Below are positions 22,621 to 44,235 of a DNA stretch of 64,000 nucleotides, one piece after another; within the stretch, counting starts at the first letter, position 1, and every line of letters starts with the position of its first letter. Both the position numbers and the translations under genes were made by a program. The stretch comes from Panorpa germanica (Eukaryota; Arthropoda; Insecta; Mecoptera; Panorpidae), in NCBI GenBank assembly GCA_963678705.1, contig OY783203.1, positions 22,426,535 through 22,490,534 of the forward strand, written 5' to 3'. The notes under the pieces are model-generated. The model saw nothing but the letters and a program-made list of their open reading frames with translations. It was not told the DNA's origin and made no database searches.

Positions 22621-22874
22621 CCCAGTAAACATTTTGGAGTCACTTTGACATCATATTGAAGATGCGTCATGATTTTTTTGTCATGAAAGAGTTCATTTAT
22701 AGTTCAGTTTCTCACATTTTTTCATATAAAATGTCTACTTTATCGGCTACAAATGGCGAAATTACTCCACCTGTCGGAATACAAATGAAGATAAAGTTGA
22801 TGCGAACTATAATTGAAGTGAAATAGTGATAGAAACGTCACTAAATAGGGCACTTCACCAAATTGTTTACTGGG
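22621..22874. mobile_element. MITE, CCCAGTAAACA family
   Basis: 254 bp with inverted ends CCCAGTAAACATTTTGGAG and (reversed) CCCAGTAAACAATTTGGTG, flanked by TA on both sides. A longer relative is at 30478-31322; both share GGGCACTTCACCAAATTG at one end. No coding capacity. The TA flanks suggest a Tc1/mariner-like target, but the second copy is flanked by TT. Confidence 0.8.
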
Positions 22875-23143
22875 TAGGTATCGTTTCAGTCTCGGTTAAG
22901 TCTCGTAATCGTTTGTCTCGTTTCGTCTCGGTAGATCTCGTTATTGTGAGAACTTATTACTCCTAAGATAGTCCTAAACCAAGTAATACATTCTATTAAA
23001 ATTAATAAATGCGTTAGTAGTTTCTAAAACCTATAATTATAAACATTATTATATAAAAAAATACAATATTTTTTACAAAGGTATGTATATAATAATAATT
23101 TTACTTTTTAGGCTAAACTTATTTACACTACCATATATTACAC

Positions 23144-23377
23144 TTAATTATCACGCAATATTTCTTTGACTTTAGCTTGTTTTATTTGAAACTGCTCCAT
23201 CACCATCCGTCGAGCAGCATTACGCTGTGGGATATCGATGTTGGGATTTAAACGATGAAAAATTTTTGGAGTGTCGTCATCATCAAAAAAACTCAGTGGT
23301 AATCTCTTTTTAGCCATCCACTCAACTATCAGCTTTGAAATCACTTGTTGATAATGTTTTCTAAAACATAATGGCAT
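23144..23377 (-). pseudogene. hAT/BED transposase fragment
   Basis: KHYQQVISKLIVEWMAKKRL, LPLSFFDDD and FHRLNPNIDIPQR resemble the region after the BED finger in hAT transposases (lPls.v....F..llnP.y.iPsR). The upstream piece at 23799-23617 (MSLSVGVSSVNLTKRPRLDE) could be the N-terminal part of the same protein. The catalytic region is missing. Confidence 0.6.
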
Positions 23378-24639
23378 TTTTTTATTTTCTTTACACCCTG
23401 ATAAAATATACGATTGAATACGATTAAAAATTTATCTATTCAGTTAACTTTTTTTGAGCGGATGAGACTGACTTTTGAATCGAAGTTGATATGCCATACA
23501 CTTCTTCATAGGCCTTTGGATGAGTACTTAATAAATACTTAATAAATGTTTTTTCATAACTATAATATTATTGTCTGTTCGGCTAATTATTTTTTTTATT
23601 TCTAAATTTTCACACACTAAACATATCGCTTTTTTCTCACCATTAATTGTATCAAATTAAAAAAAAAATGTAAACTTTGAACAATTTTTTTTATACACAG
23701 TTGATCAATTGGTTCAATTTCACTTAACGCATCATCACTTTCATCTAATCTCGGCCTTTTTGTCAGGTTGACACTACTAACACCTACGCTCAACGACATT
23801 TTTGCGGCAAAATGTCTTCAAACAATCACATTGTAAATAATTTATATTCACATTTATTTCCTTTAATATATTCGTTTCCGTTCGGCTACAAAATGTTGTA
23901 AAAGACAAAATTATAAAAAAAATATTTAACAGATGTTTGTTTACCAGATTTTATATTTCATAAATTTACGACCTAACCTTTTTTGTAATAAAAAAAAGGT
24001 TGAACGTTTATATTGCTGTTAGTTTATTTTTATCGCAATATTTATTTTGAAATAACGTCGAGACCAGTATCGAGACTCTCGGGTCTCGCCGGTTGTGGTC
24101 TCGGTACCGTCTCAATAGTTTTCAGAAATGTCTCGCTTTTACGAGACGAAACGAGAAAAATCTCGTGCTCGTGTGATGCCTTAATAATTGTTCTGTAATA
24201 CGTTTTGTGTTTTGTATCTAGATTTCTTTTAATAATATTATTTGTTTAAAGTCAGGCCGCTCGTGTGAGCGAGTATAGTAGAATTGCCAATTTCAAATAA
24301 ATGTACATTGGCGTTCATAGTTTATTTGAAGCGTTTTTATTATATTTTATTACTTTATGGATATTTATATTGAACTCGGTATCGAATGTATGTTTAAAAT
24401 TATGTACAGTATGTACATTGTGGATACAAATTTCTCCTGGGCATCCCATCTGACCAGATATAAGCCATAAGTATAGATATACTTATCTAGTAGCTTACAT
24501 TTCAATAATTACACAGTGTGGTAGAGATTGCTCCAATGAACAATTCTACATGATTAAGTTACCAAGTCTTAGGAATTAGTTTTGCGAAGTCTTCAAACAC
24601 CATTACTATCAAGCAACATTTGCGTCACAGCGATGTTTT

Positions 24640-24823
24640 CATGGTTACGAAGTGTCAACTCGTCTCTTCAGGACTCTATGTATGTCGTTATTGCGGATAT
24701 ACCACGGTGCATTACCTATTCCTAGCAGAACTTTATTTTGGAACGTTTGTATTTCTTTAACGTTCAATTTCTTGGCGCAACCCCAGACTTGCACTCCATA
24801 CGTCCACACTGGCTTTAGCACTT

Positions 24824-24896
<73 letters not shown>

Positions 24897-25610
24897 TAAT
24901 ATAGCCAATACATATTCCTGTATTATATGTTCAGTTTTTCTTTTTTCTTTTTGACATGCGTTTTCCACCTTAACTTAGCATTAAGCGTCATTCCTAGATA
25001 TTTTGCTTCATTTGCATAAGGAATTGTGATTGAGTTTATGAGTATAGTCAGATTTTTAGTATTCTTTTGGTTTGTGAAATTTACGAGTATTGATTAAGAC
25101 TTATTGAGTTTAATTTGCCACACTTTTGTCCAAGAACTGACCTTGTCCACTACTTTTTGAAGTTTTAATGTGGCTTCATCGATGGTATTCCCAACGGCCA
25201 AGATAGCAGTATCATCCGCAAATGTGGCCATTGTTGTTTCCTCACCTTGTGGTAAATCTCTTGTGTAGAAAAGCGTTTATGATATGCAACAGTTTTACAA
25301 GCCTTTTGTAATCATAATGAGGTCGTACCCAGGTGCTTTTTTGTTACTCAAGTTACATTTAATTTCCTTTTTGGGTTTGGATAGCGTAACTCGATCGATT
25401 TCGACATTATCGTTCCTATTTTGTACTGTTATGTTTTTATGAGCCGCTTTTATCAGTTTAGCAAAGGGTTTAATTGTTTCCTCCAGCTGCTTCGCAAATA
25501 ATTCTGTTCTTTTACTAAAACTCCTCGCCCACTCTTTAAAGTTTCCCCTACCTGATAAGTCTGATTGTGAAAATTTTTGAATCTCAACTTTGTGTACATT
25601 TCTTCATATA
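24640..25610 (-). pseudogene. Jockey reverse transcriptase remnant
   Basis: From 25560 downwards the minus strand reads FAKQLEETIKPFAKLIKAA, then KKAPGYDLIM; an internal deletion near 25260 then brings in MATFADDTAILAVGNTIDEA (catalytic FADD), VVDKVSSWTKVWQIKLN and, after a (TA)n run at 24826-24892, LKPVWTYGVQVWGCAKK and VLLGIGNAPWYIRN. This is the C-terminal half of a Jockey-type ORF2. The microsatellite has expanded inside the former reading frame. The 3' tail probably extends to about 24400. Confidence 0.88.
24826..24892. repeat. (TA)n microsatellite
   Basis: About 33 TA units inside the Jockey remnant. Confidence 0.97.
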
Positions 25611-26290
25611 GTTGTTCAAAATGTTAATAAACCAGGATGAATACTTCTAAATTTTAAATACTATTTTTTAAGATTTTTTCTACTTTGGTGCATCTGGTCT
25701 TTTTTTTTAAATAATTTATTTATAATATATAATAATAATATATTATGCAGTGGGGGCTCCGCATAGAAGGCCATAGATCCTAAAAGCAACCCTGGCTTCA
25801 GTGTATAACTGTCCAACTAAGGCTACTGCAATGAGATAGACTTCAACCATGTACAATGCGCTGTACACTTAATGCGAATCTTAATGCGTGAATCTAAATT
25901 AGATCAGATCGCCCATAACGGTCTTAAAACAAAAATTTAAACGATAATAATTCAATAGATAAAATGGTTAAAGTCGCCTTCGCCTCGAAAGATTAGCATT
26001 ACGAAACATTTTATGTTATATATATAAATTCCAAGCATATAGCTTATAGCATAATTTTTTTTAATATTAATTACATACTAACAGATTTATTACATAAGCC
26101 AGAAATATATATGATGACTTCAAAAGTTATTTGTAAATCGAATATAATTCGGTGTCATATTACGAAAAACAGCGATTGCTATTTGATACTTCTTTAGTTT
26201 TGATGTAATTGAAGAAGTAACTTAATCTTACTACACACAATTGACGCATATTTATTTTACGTACTGCGCGTGCGTCTGCTAAAGAATATA
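25611..26290. other. Intergenic AT-rich stretch
   Basis: No gene or known repeat recognised. It precedes the region that probably holds the promoter of the TASK gene. Confidence 0.5.
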
Positions 26291-26293
26291 CAT

Positions 26294-26301
26294 TGACGTC
26301 A
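26294..26301. promoter_or_regulatory. CRE-like palindrome TGACGTCA
   Basis: Perfect 8-bp cAMP-response-element consensus about 710 bases upstream of the TASK start codon. Function is inferred from the motif only. Confidence 0.35.
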
Positions 26302-26566
26302 AAGGTTTATGTAAACATATTCATCGGCATAATCATAATTCAATTTTCTAGGTTAGGACACTTTATTTCATATTTTGTTAAAACGTTTTTAAGAATACCA
26401 TGTAGTTTTTAAAGTTTATGTGTTAAAATACATATATTATTAATTTTGGGAGTATTAATAATTAATTATATGGTATTAAATATAACAACGTATTGAAAGT
26501 TATTTTAAAATACACGTGTTCAGTTTACGCGCCATCTTTATATTATTGATACTATATATACAATAC

Positions 26567-26574
26567 TGACGTCA
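26567..26574. promoter_or_regulatory. CRE-like palindrome TGACGTCA
   Basis: Second perfect CRE consensus, about 440 bases upstream of the TASK start, at the edge of a locally GC-richer segment (26575-26640) that may be the proximal promoter or a 5' UTR exon. Confidence 0.4.
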
Positions 26575-26959
26575 CCGAGAGCGCACCACGACGTTGTTAT
26601 CGATCGAATCGGCTGGCCGCGTGTACCGAGAGTTTAACCAGTCTAGTCAATCTACCCTTCAGTCATCTCAAAACCCCCGTCCTTTTAAATGAATATTAGC
26701 AACTCATTCAATAATATGTGATGTTTTACTTCCGCGAAACTATTAATAATTAAAACTATCGCTTCTTGTGTGTTATAAAAATGATGAAACATTTTTATTT
26801 ACTTTTTTAAATGTAATAGTTTACATTTGTATTCAATAAGTTCTGTTCTGTGTATGGTGGTGTAAATTGAATATTCTGGTGTTTTTTTTATTTTGTTGTT
26901 CTTCTTTCGGTTAAAATGACGACATATAGAGAGTGTTCTGAAAATTGCAGCTAGCGTGA

Positions 26960-35886
<8,927 letters not shown>

Positions 35887-35952
35887 CAGGCCAAAAATGA
35901 GAATAATCACATAAGATCACAATCCGTATAGTCCCTTTTAAAATATATAATG

Positions 35953-35954
<2 letters not shown>

Positions 35955-36046
<92 letters not shown>

Positions 36047-36058
36047 TAGTGTGTGTGC
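35955..36058. repeat. (TA)n followed by (GT)n in the TASK 3' UTR
   Basis: About 33 TA units (35955-36020) pass into a GT-rich run (36021-36058), just downstream of the stop codon at 35886. Confidence 0.95.
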
Positions 36059-36238
36059 GTTAAAGAACAATTGAATTGAAAGCTATAACAAGGTCTTCCA
36101 AAAGTAGCTAGACCTCAAGAAGCAGCGAATAATGGGCCTCGTTACCGAGATGCAAACGAAGCCGGAACTGCTCCCCTAAAGTAAACTGTTTGTAAATATA
36201 AATATATTGACTGGAAGTTTAAATTGTTTTAGAAGTTT

Positions 36239-36244
36239 AATAAA
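36239..36244 (+). terminator. Possible poly(A) signal of the TASK gene
   Basis: AATAAA 350 bases after the stop codon. A further signal may be used downstream. Confidence 0.4.
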
Positions 36245-36259
36245 AAGAAAGTGACATTA

Positions 36260-38446
36260 AATAAAATTAAACCATAATTTAAAAAATTCTTGCTGTAAAT
36301 AAAATTGCTTGTAATATTACCTAAGTCTGAGGAATCAAGATCAAGATTTTCAGTTAAAAAAATTATTGTACAACTAATTGATCTTGTTCATTTTTACAAT
36401 GAAAATTGTGTTCGTTTTATCTTTTAATAGATTTTATAATCAATATTAGTATTGCTTTTATAGCAGTCACTTTAAATGGCAAATAATATGTGCAAGTTTG
36501 ACTGTCGATAAGACATTTGCCAGTATGTCCCTTACTTCTTCTATAATTCTTATTACAGAATAATAATATGAAGTTTTACATAATTATCTATATGCCAAAT
36601 ATTACAACTTTTAATAAAAATTATTACAAGTCTGTAAAGACTAAAGAAATTGTTATTAGATTACAGTGGACAGTAAAGGAAGCAGACCAATAATACAAAT
36701 ACTCTTTCAAGCACTAAGTCAATTAATCGCACACATGATATTAAGAGTGCACAAACTTTTACATTTCTACTGGTGTAACGTTTCTCTACAGCACGAACTT
36801 TAATGCTTCATTATTTTGAAAGGTGTTTCATGTATTTTCCGCAAGGAGTTCATGTCTAAGCAACATTTTGATGATATTACATTACATTATTTTATATATT
36901 TATTATATATATTTTATATTTACATTATACTATTAAATAGTAAAACTCAAATAGTTACTTAACTTAGTATACTCTTGCAACAAGCGTCAATTTTATATTA
37001 CTTTACATAAATTTGGCATTCATTGCACCATTGGAAATATGACTTTTCCATAATGTTTCAATTTGTGCTTTATATTTATTAGAGCTAGACAAACCGTCTT
37101 AACTACAAAAGATATGGTTATTGCGATTGTCAGTGTCGAGACAAACAATTTTTGCATGGTGGGACCATAGTGGTTTTTGAAGCCCAGAAAATAATTTTTT
37201 ATTATTTTATATATGTATTCGAATATTATTATTAATTAATGTATTTAGATTTTTGGGACATAAAAGTATGCACAAGTAACACATTTACAACAACAAATGT
37301 TCATGTTCACATGTTCAACAAAAATTCATAAATTTGGCACCCAGGCCATGGTCCGACTCTGATGTTTGTTACTGCAACTTGTTGAATGTGGCACTAGTAC
37401 ATATCAAAAGAAAAAAAATTAACATTCCAAGAATATTTTACATTCCTAATAAAATGTAACAAGTATGTAAAAATGTTGCACAAGTATACATATTAGTAGA
37501 TTTTGTTAAGTAAAATTATACCTTTATGTAATTTACGTTTTGAGTTTAGTGAGTAGAGATCCATTCCTGATAGAATTGCGTTAACTTTTTATTTAGAATG
37601 AAACATATAGGCAATAATTACTTAAAATAATAAATAAATCTATGCCTAGTTTTGGTATTTAATAGCATTTTTTAAAGTAGATGATTAAAGTTGTCTCGAA
37701 GAAATCAATTATTAATATCAGGTCTCATTTCTTCCCATTTTCAGCGTACTATACTTCCCTTTCTTTCAGTGTAGAATTATTCCCAGGAAAAAGAGTTATG
37801 TAGCATATACGTATTATGTAACATATCTGTACGTATAAATGTTACGTTCGTATTTATTAGCTTTTTAAGTTACGTGTTAGTTGATCTCAGATTAGATTGT
37901 TCTTCCAAATTGTGCCAACAATTCCATAACTTCTTTCAAATGTCTTCCAGAAGACATAAGATTTGGGAGAAAATGAGGTGCGGTCTGTTTCCTTTACCTT
38001 ATTACTAGAATAGATTTAGTTGTACTCTTACTTTACTGTAATATCACTTACATTTTAAACTTTCCTGGGATCTATTTCCTCTAATATATTAGGGTTATTC
38101 ATGACCATATGTTGTTTATACTAAAATTTGCTTATCTTTTATTATATTATGTTAAATTCTTTTTTTAGAAAATCAATTCGTAAAACGCCAATAACTCTTT
38201 AGTGTAAAGCCCCATTCCCAGCTACTGAGATTTAGTTTTTTTCTACCTTAACTGTTAGTTTCACCATGAGAAATATAGATAAATAAAAAGAATTATATTT
38301 AATATAAGTATATTATAAAGAAAATGTATTATGCATGATTTTACAAGCTAAAACTTATATTTAAGGTTAAAATATAAAATTAAATCTAAAACTCAGTAAC
38401 TGAGAATGATACTTAGCACGCGTAATGAATACCATATAATGTTAAA
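36260..38446. other. Intergenic AT-rich stretch
   Basis: No gene, RNA or recognised transposon. Confidence 0.5.
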
Positions 38447-38656
38447 CTAACTTTTTTAAACGGGGCTATAAAGTACGGTCGTTGAAGTGTTATTAATAAA
38501 TTTACATAAATTTGTTAATTAAGTAACACATATTAATTTCAAATGCGAGAGCTAACTTTTTTAAACGGGGCTATAAAGTACGGTCGTTGAAGTGTTATTA
38601 ATAAATTTACATAAATTTGTTAATTAAGTAACACATATTAATTTCAAATGCGAGAG
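38447..38656. repeat. Perfect tandem duplication, 105 bp x 2
   Basis: 38447-38551 and 38552-38656 read as identical, starting CTAACTTTTTTAAACGGGGC and ending ATGCGAGAG. The absence of differences points to a very recent duplication. No transposon signature. Confidence 0.95.
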
Positions 38657-40597
38657 TCATAAATTATTTTTTCTCTTAAAAATTTAATACTTATAAGGTT
38701 GTACCTTCTTTGATTTTACTATTTGCTACTTTATTGGGACAATTAAAGGCATTTCACAGTGCCAAATAATATATAATTACTTTAAATATTACACTATAGT
38801 ATCCTTGACGCATAAAATGATTTGTCTGGTATTTTCATATAACCCCGAACGACTTCCTCAAAATCTGCGTCGATGGATACAATTTAATAATTAAGTAAAT
38901 CAGTTTAATGAAATAATATTTCTTCTCTTACATTATAAAAGTGAGAACAAAAAGTTTTACCGTAAAACGGAAGTGTATCAGCTTTTTAATGTAAAATACT
39001 AACGCTAGTCGGAATGCCTAACTGAAAACTGACCAAAATCGACCATATGTATATAGCTGTAGTCTCTTACATATATGTACCTCGTCTTCAACAGCTGTAG
39101 CTTATTTAAAATAAATGAAATGTGTTCTCTAAATATCGCTGCTTAGATGCATTCATATGACCTTAACGCGAACCTTGCAGGAAAAGTGAATGTTGTCAGT
39201 TTTGGTTCTTTCTTACTGCGGCAAATTCAAAAGTTATACTTTACAAAAACTTTAATAAGCAATTAATATAAAATTAAAAACAGAATAAAGCATAATGATT
39301 AAGAAATATACAATTATATTAGTTTATAGTGCCATTTGTCGTAATGAGCAATGTTTTTTATTGCACGAATACAGGGGCAGACTGGAGACCCAAAATGGTC
39401 TAAATAGATTTACAGCATTACGAGATTATTAAAAGTAATAAGAAGACCATTCCGCCCCAGACAGAAACGGTACTTTATATGCTAACATATGTATAATTAG
39501 ATAAAAATTAAATTTTACTAAATATTTTTGAATCAAGTACTATTTAAAATATTTCCCAATTTCCGTATTAAAGAAAAAAAACGTTTATTCGATTTTACTG
39601 TTACTACTATTAACTAATTCTACTACCAAAATAATATATTAGTTGTTTACTGGATTTTAGGCATAACTATACGATAAATATCTGTGAACAAGAACTTTGA
39701 TTTACTGAAGAATCTGTTGTGGAGATATTGTTACGCGAAAAGAAGTTAGCTTATACTCTTACAAATTGAGTAATTCAAAAGACATATGTTGGAGTCCATT
39801 GCTTAATACTCAATACCCAATACTGCATACCAACTATAAGTTGTATTTCAGTTGGCAGTTATAAACATGAAGAAATTAACACTAACATAATTTTATATAA
39901 TAAACATATTTATTATAGTAGTAAATAAGAGTTGTGTTAGCTAGTCATAATACAGAGATTCTTTTATTGTACTGGAATTTTAATTGTAGCCTAACTAGCC
40001 TAAAAAGAAGATCGTTTAGATTTAGTGAGTATTCTAGTCTAGACGGTATTTTTTTATGAATTTTTTGCACGAGAACTAATAAATATTTGAACAATGAGGT
40101 TTTTCACAGTTATTATTGACCTTTGAGAATTATACATGAAGTATTATAAGTAAATCAAGGCGTTGACTTCTTGCAACCAAATGGGATAAAAATGGCTGGA
40201 TATGGCTATTACTTTAACCTTAAAGTTAAGGAATTGATTTCAGCTTTATTTTAATATGCATCAGTCGTTGTGGTTCCAGTTATAGGGACCATGAATAAAG
40301 ACATATCCAGTCATGGAAAATGCGAAACCAATATAAAGGTAACATGTTTCAAGTTTATACTTGTTTCTGTTTTCATATTATTTCTAAAGCTTCTATTTTA
40401 AGGCATAATCAGTGCCTTCAGTGTCTAATTATTGCGAAAAATCTAATCCAGAATACTGTCTTAAAGCATAACATTCTTAAAGGTCTTATTATTATATTTT
40501 TCATGGCCGAGTTGTAATCCCAATCCACCCCTGATGACAAGCAAACTTTAAAGACATCAGGATTAAGACTTATTATTAGTTACATTATACAGATACT
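38657..40597. other. Intergenic AT-rich stretch
   Basis: No gene recognised. Around 39372-39460 short CAGGGGC / GCCCCAG ends face each other but without a target duplication. Confidence 0.5.
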
Positions 40598-41345
40598 AGA
40601 GTGTATCCTCGTCGCAAGCGACGACTGTCTTTTGTGTGATTTGAATTTCATTTCAAATTTAAATTCCATTTTTAAATTGTAATATTTAACTTGTTCTATA
40701 TTAATTTTACATATAAAAGCAAATAATTTTTCATATAAACTGACTAAATAAATATATTTTTTTTTAACAAAATATAAAATATTTTCAATTTATGCGAAAT
40801 TTGACCAACTTTTTTTCAAAATTTGGGATTTTTTTTTTCGATTTGTAAATTACCAAGGTTAGCCTATATACAAAATTTCAACTTTCTAACACAATTTTGA
40901 CTTTCGGTAAAAACTGCCCCCGTGCCCCCAAATAAAATTTTGAAATTTTGATTTTCCTTTATTAATAATATACTTAATTATTATACAATCCAGAATATGA
41001 ACTTTCTCCAAAGTTCCCTACCGGGCCGCTGAGTTTTTTGAACCCCCCCACCCCTTTTTCAAATTTTGAGTTTCTAATTTTTGAAAAATGTCAGCATTGA
41101 ACACCGTCATGCAAAATTTGAACTTTCTATCTTTTACGAATTAAAAGTTAAACAAGAAAATGTGATTCCTTTTTTTTTTTCAAAATTACGGGTTTCCAAG
41201 GAATTCAGAGAAAAATTCGAGGACACCAAAAGTCTTAGAATTTTTTTCTCTACGAAATAGGAAATTTTCAGAAACGTTGACACAGTCGTTTTCAAGCTAC
41301 CATACGAATCGCGTAAACATATAAGAAAATAAGAATATAAACAAA
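40598..41345 (-). repeat. Helitron-like repeat, near complete
   Basis: Starts at the inverted 3' end ACTAGAGTGTATCCTCGTCG with the hairpin CGTCGCAAGCGACG, runs through the family body, and reaches the CGATTCGTATGG / ATATAAGAATATAA side equivalent to the start of the units at 57081 and 61677. Here no long 8-bp array is attached, only a trace (AAGAATATAA). Confidence 0.75.
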
Positions 41346-44229
41346 CACCTGGGACATTATAATAGAGATGGTTCTGAATATACCGCATTTCTTTACATTT
41401 TGGGATTAAATCTGATGTAAATGTAAAATAATACATATGTATATATATTAGAATGTATATTAACTTGTCACTACACCTACACTCATAGCAACAGCAACCT
41501 TTGCACATAACCTTTTTACATATACCACATATTTAGTAATTAAAAACTCTTGTAAATTATTTGTATTAACGTCTTGGCGGATTTAGTGATGTACGAATAT
41601 AAACAAAAGTCTGAATTAATTTTTTCTTTCCTTCTTATAATAGTGTAAAATACTACATACTCTTGAATTACTTTAAATGTTTTCCTTCTTCCATTTAGTT
41701 ATTCTTAAATGTATAACTATCTAATTTCAAATATTGTAAATATTGTTGTTACCAATTCAGGCGTATCAATTATTTTAAAAGTACAACTAATATTTTTGTA
41801 GTTCTTGTTATTTTTACTTTATTAATTATAATTTATTATTAACAATAAAACATCGGGATAATCTTATATTTTATACACTATCATCATAAGTATACATCAT
41901 ATTTAGATAGATACAGATTAGATCGATATTGTTTAAATTATTTCATACTTAACAAAATTTATTTTAGACATTACTTTCTAAATTTACATTTTAATAATTT
42001 AAACTTAAATTTTAATAATAGTAACTCACGTATTGGGTAACAACTCTAAAGGCAATTGTTGTATGTTCTAGGGGCATCACTTGGATGCTAGGATTCGAGG
42101 TCTGATTCAAATGAATAATTTATAATAAATAAGTAATATCTAGCCAATAACACCTTCATGTATGAAATAAATACAAATTTCATAAATATGAAATAAATTC
42201 TAAATTATAAAATAATAATATATTGTAAAATTGTATAAATAAACTTATTTGTAAATACTGCATAATTTTCAAATGTACGTCATTTGTAATTATAGTTATA
42301 CCATGAGAAGGCAAATCTTTACTATCATTGACGATTATTTGTAAATATCTATAAAGTAAAATCTAAATTGCTCGAGAAGGAAATTGTTAGGAGGCTGTAG
42401 AATTATCAATCCAAAATGAATTTAAATTCAGCTTAACGGAATACATATGTCTAAATATAAATCGAAAGAGCGGGAACTTATGTGCAAAATATAAATGAAT
42501 AGCAATGTTAAAAGAATAGAAACAGGTTGGGTCAAAATTAACCTGACTGTTCATAATGAGCCTTTTACAGGTTTGAGATAAAACTAATTCTAAACTTACA
42601 TAAATGTAAAATGTTTACGCTATAAGAATGTTATCGTTATTAGTTTTAATATTTTATCTATATAAAAATGAAAGTGTTCCATTACTGATTAGGACAGTAT
42701 TTAAAAAAAAAATTATAATATTAATACAGTTTGAACCTCTTTAACATTTTGTATTTATGTTTACTGATATGTACTTACCCTTGGCTGTATTCCAAAGAAA
42801 CCTAATATTAGAATATAACTATTTATTTGGTTTTACACTTTGAAAATGGTTGTTTAGTAAATGTATTTTTTAAACACGTTTGGTGATTTCGATCTAGCTT
42901 CTCTCAAGAAAGCTACGTTTTGCTTTACTTGATTTAACTTGTAACACATAAATTAACTAAGCTATGTATTATGAGTAGATAGAAAGTAACAATCTGTGTT
43001 CTTTTCATTCCATTAGAGTTAAAAAAAAAAGAAATAAAAAAACGAAACACGAGAAAAATCCATTGTGTCCAGTATCAATTACCTTTAACAGTAGACCTAT
43101 TTATATACAGGCCTATTATAATCCGACACTGCTGACAGTACTCTTTCGGTGATGTTATTTTATCAATGATTTCATGAGTATGCAACCAAATTTGTCATTG
43201 TCGTTAATCTGGACTCACATTGGTACAGCATTCGCGCGTATCTTTACTGCACAATTATGTCTATTCTTCTCTGATCTTGTAAATCCGAAAAGGACTGACA
43301 TAGGTGGAAAAAAATTACACGTTAGACATACGCACATATACGGTTCCGATTTCAATCTTAGCGTAAAGATTATACAATCAAGATGCAAACGCCTGGTTAT
43401 AACGCAGCCAAGATAACATAACGCCTAATTCATTTTTAGATAATAATTAAAACAAATTTTGCAAAATATATTTTGATAGTTTATTGTCATTATAGGATTT
43501 ATTAGGGAAGTGGAATGGAAAATAATTTTTGTGTCATTTTCAAATTTATATTTGTTTAAATAATTATTTTTGTATCTTAAAAATCATAGTAGTAATATTT
43601 TAATAGTAAAAAGTAATTAATTATCTCCTCCTACAACCGTAAAGTAGATAATTTTTTTCTTTTGAAATTAGGAACGATCTTAAAACATTGCAATATTCTG
43701 TAACACAGGTTATTTTCTATTCAATATCATAACCTCTTGAAATTAATTTTTATCCATTATGTTTCATCACACAAATTTAACAAATAAATATTTTGTTAAG
43801 AACAGTTTATAGGTTATTATATTGTTATTTCAATTATAATATATTTATTTACAGTTCTGTGAACTCTTGTTTGCCAGTGTTGGTCAACTAATTATGTTAA
43901 GTATTGAACAGGAAACAGGATAGACTGTTGAGAAGTAACTCAAAAAGAATAACTTGAAGTTTATATCAAAATAAATTTGATAAGTGAAGAAAGAGCATCT
44001 GAGACGGATAAATTCCTTTAATTTAATACAATATTAATTTTTATTTCAATATTAGATAACATTTCACCATAAATGCATTTTGAAATCGAACCAATAAGTA
44101 GTTTTCCTATTGTAATTCTTGTTTGCAAGTATGAAATTCATAATGAGATTAATTTTAAATTTAATATAATTTATTAAAATATAAACATGCTGGCGTTTAC
44201 TCTGTTTGTTTTTTATGTATAATTTGAAT
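41346..44229. other. Intergenic AT-rich stretch
   Basis: No gene recognised. Open frames here (for example at 43174-43416) match no family I know. Confidence 0.5.
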
Positions 44230-44235
44230 TCTCTA

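Larger units (their letters stand above)
22545..24183 (-). mobile_element. Inverted-repeat DNA transposon with BED/hAT-like fragments
   Basis: The ends match over 14 of 16 bases: TAGGGCTTCACACGAG and (right end, reversed) TAAGGCATCACACGAG, followed by CTCG/CTCGT-rich subterminal repeats. The interior has two minus-strand fragments and a MITE at 22621-22874. Its insertion into the LTR is clear by comparison with 17543-17935, but the target duplication is unclear (a short TAAT-like match rather than a clean 8-mer), so the superfamily is inferred from the protein only. Confidence 0.7.
22237..24380 (+). repeat. Probable 3' LTR of the Gypsy element, split
   Basis: 22237-22544 and 24184-24380 together match 17543-17935. 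Both copies have the GTTCTAATATTTAATA block, TTCTGTAATACGTTTTGTG and CAATTTCAAATAAATGT. The LTR is interrupted by the element at 22545-24183. Divergence between copies is considerable, so this Gypsy insertion is old. Boundaries are approximate. Confidence 0.65.

Noticed and set aside
39372-39460. Mini hAT element with CAGGGGC / GCCCCAG ends
   Set aside because: Only about 90 bp, and no matching 8-bp duplication around it.
41134-41508. 124-residue minus-strand frame
   Set aside because: Lies across a Helitron-like repeat edge; similar frames recur in every copy of the repeat (57092-57331, 61688-61927, 57951-58148) without conserved start or domain.
43174-43416. 80-residue open frame in gene-free DNA
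   Set aside because: No recognisable domain, no splice context, length expected by chance.
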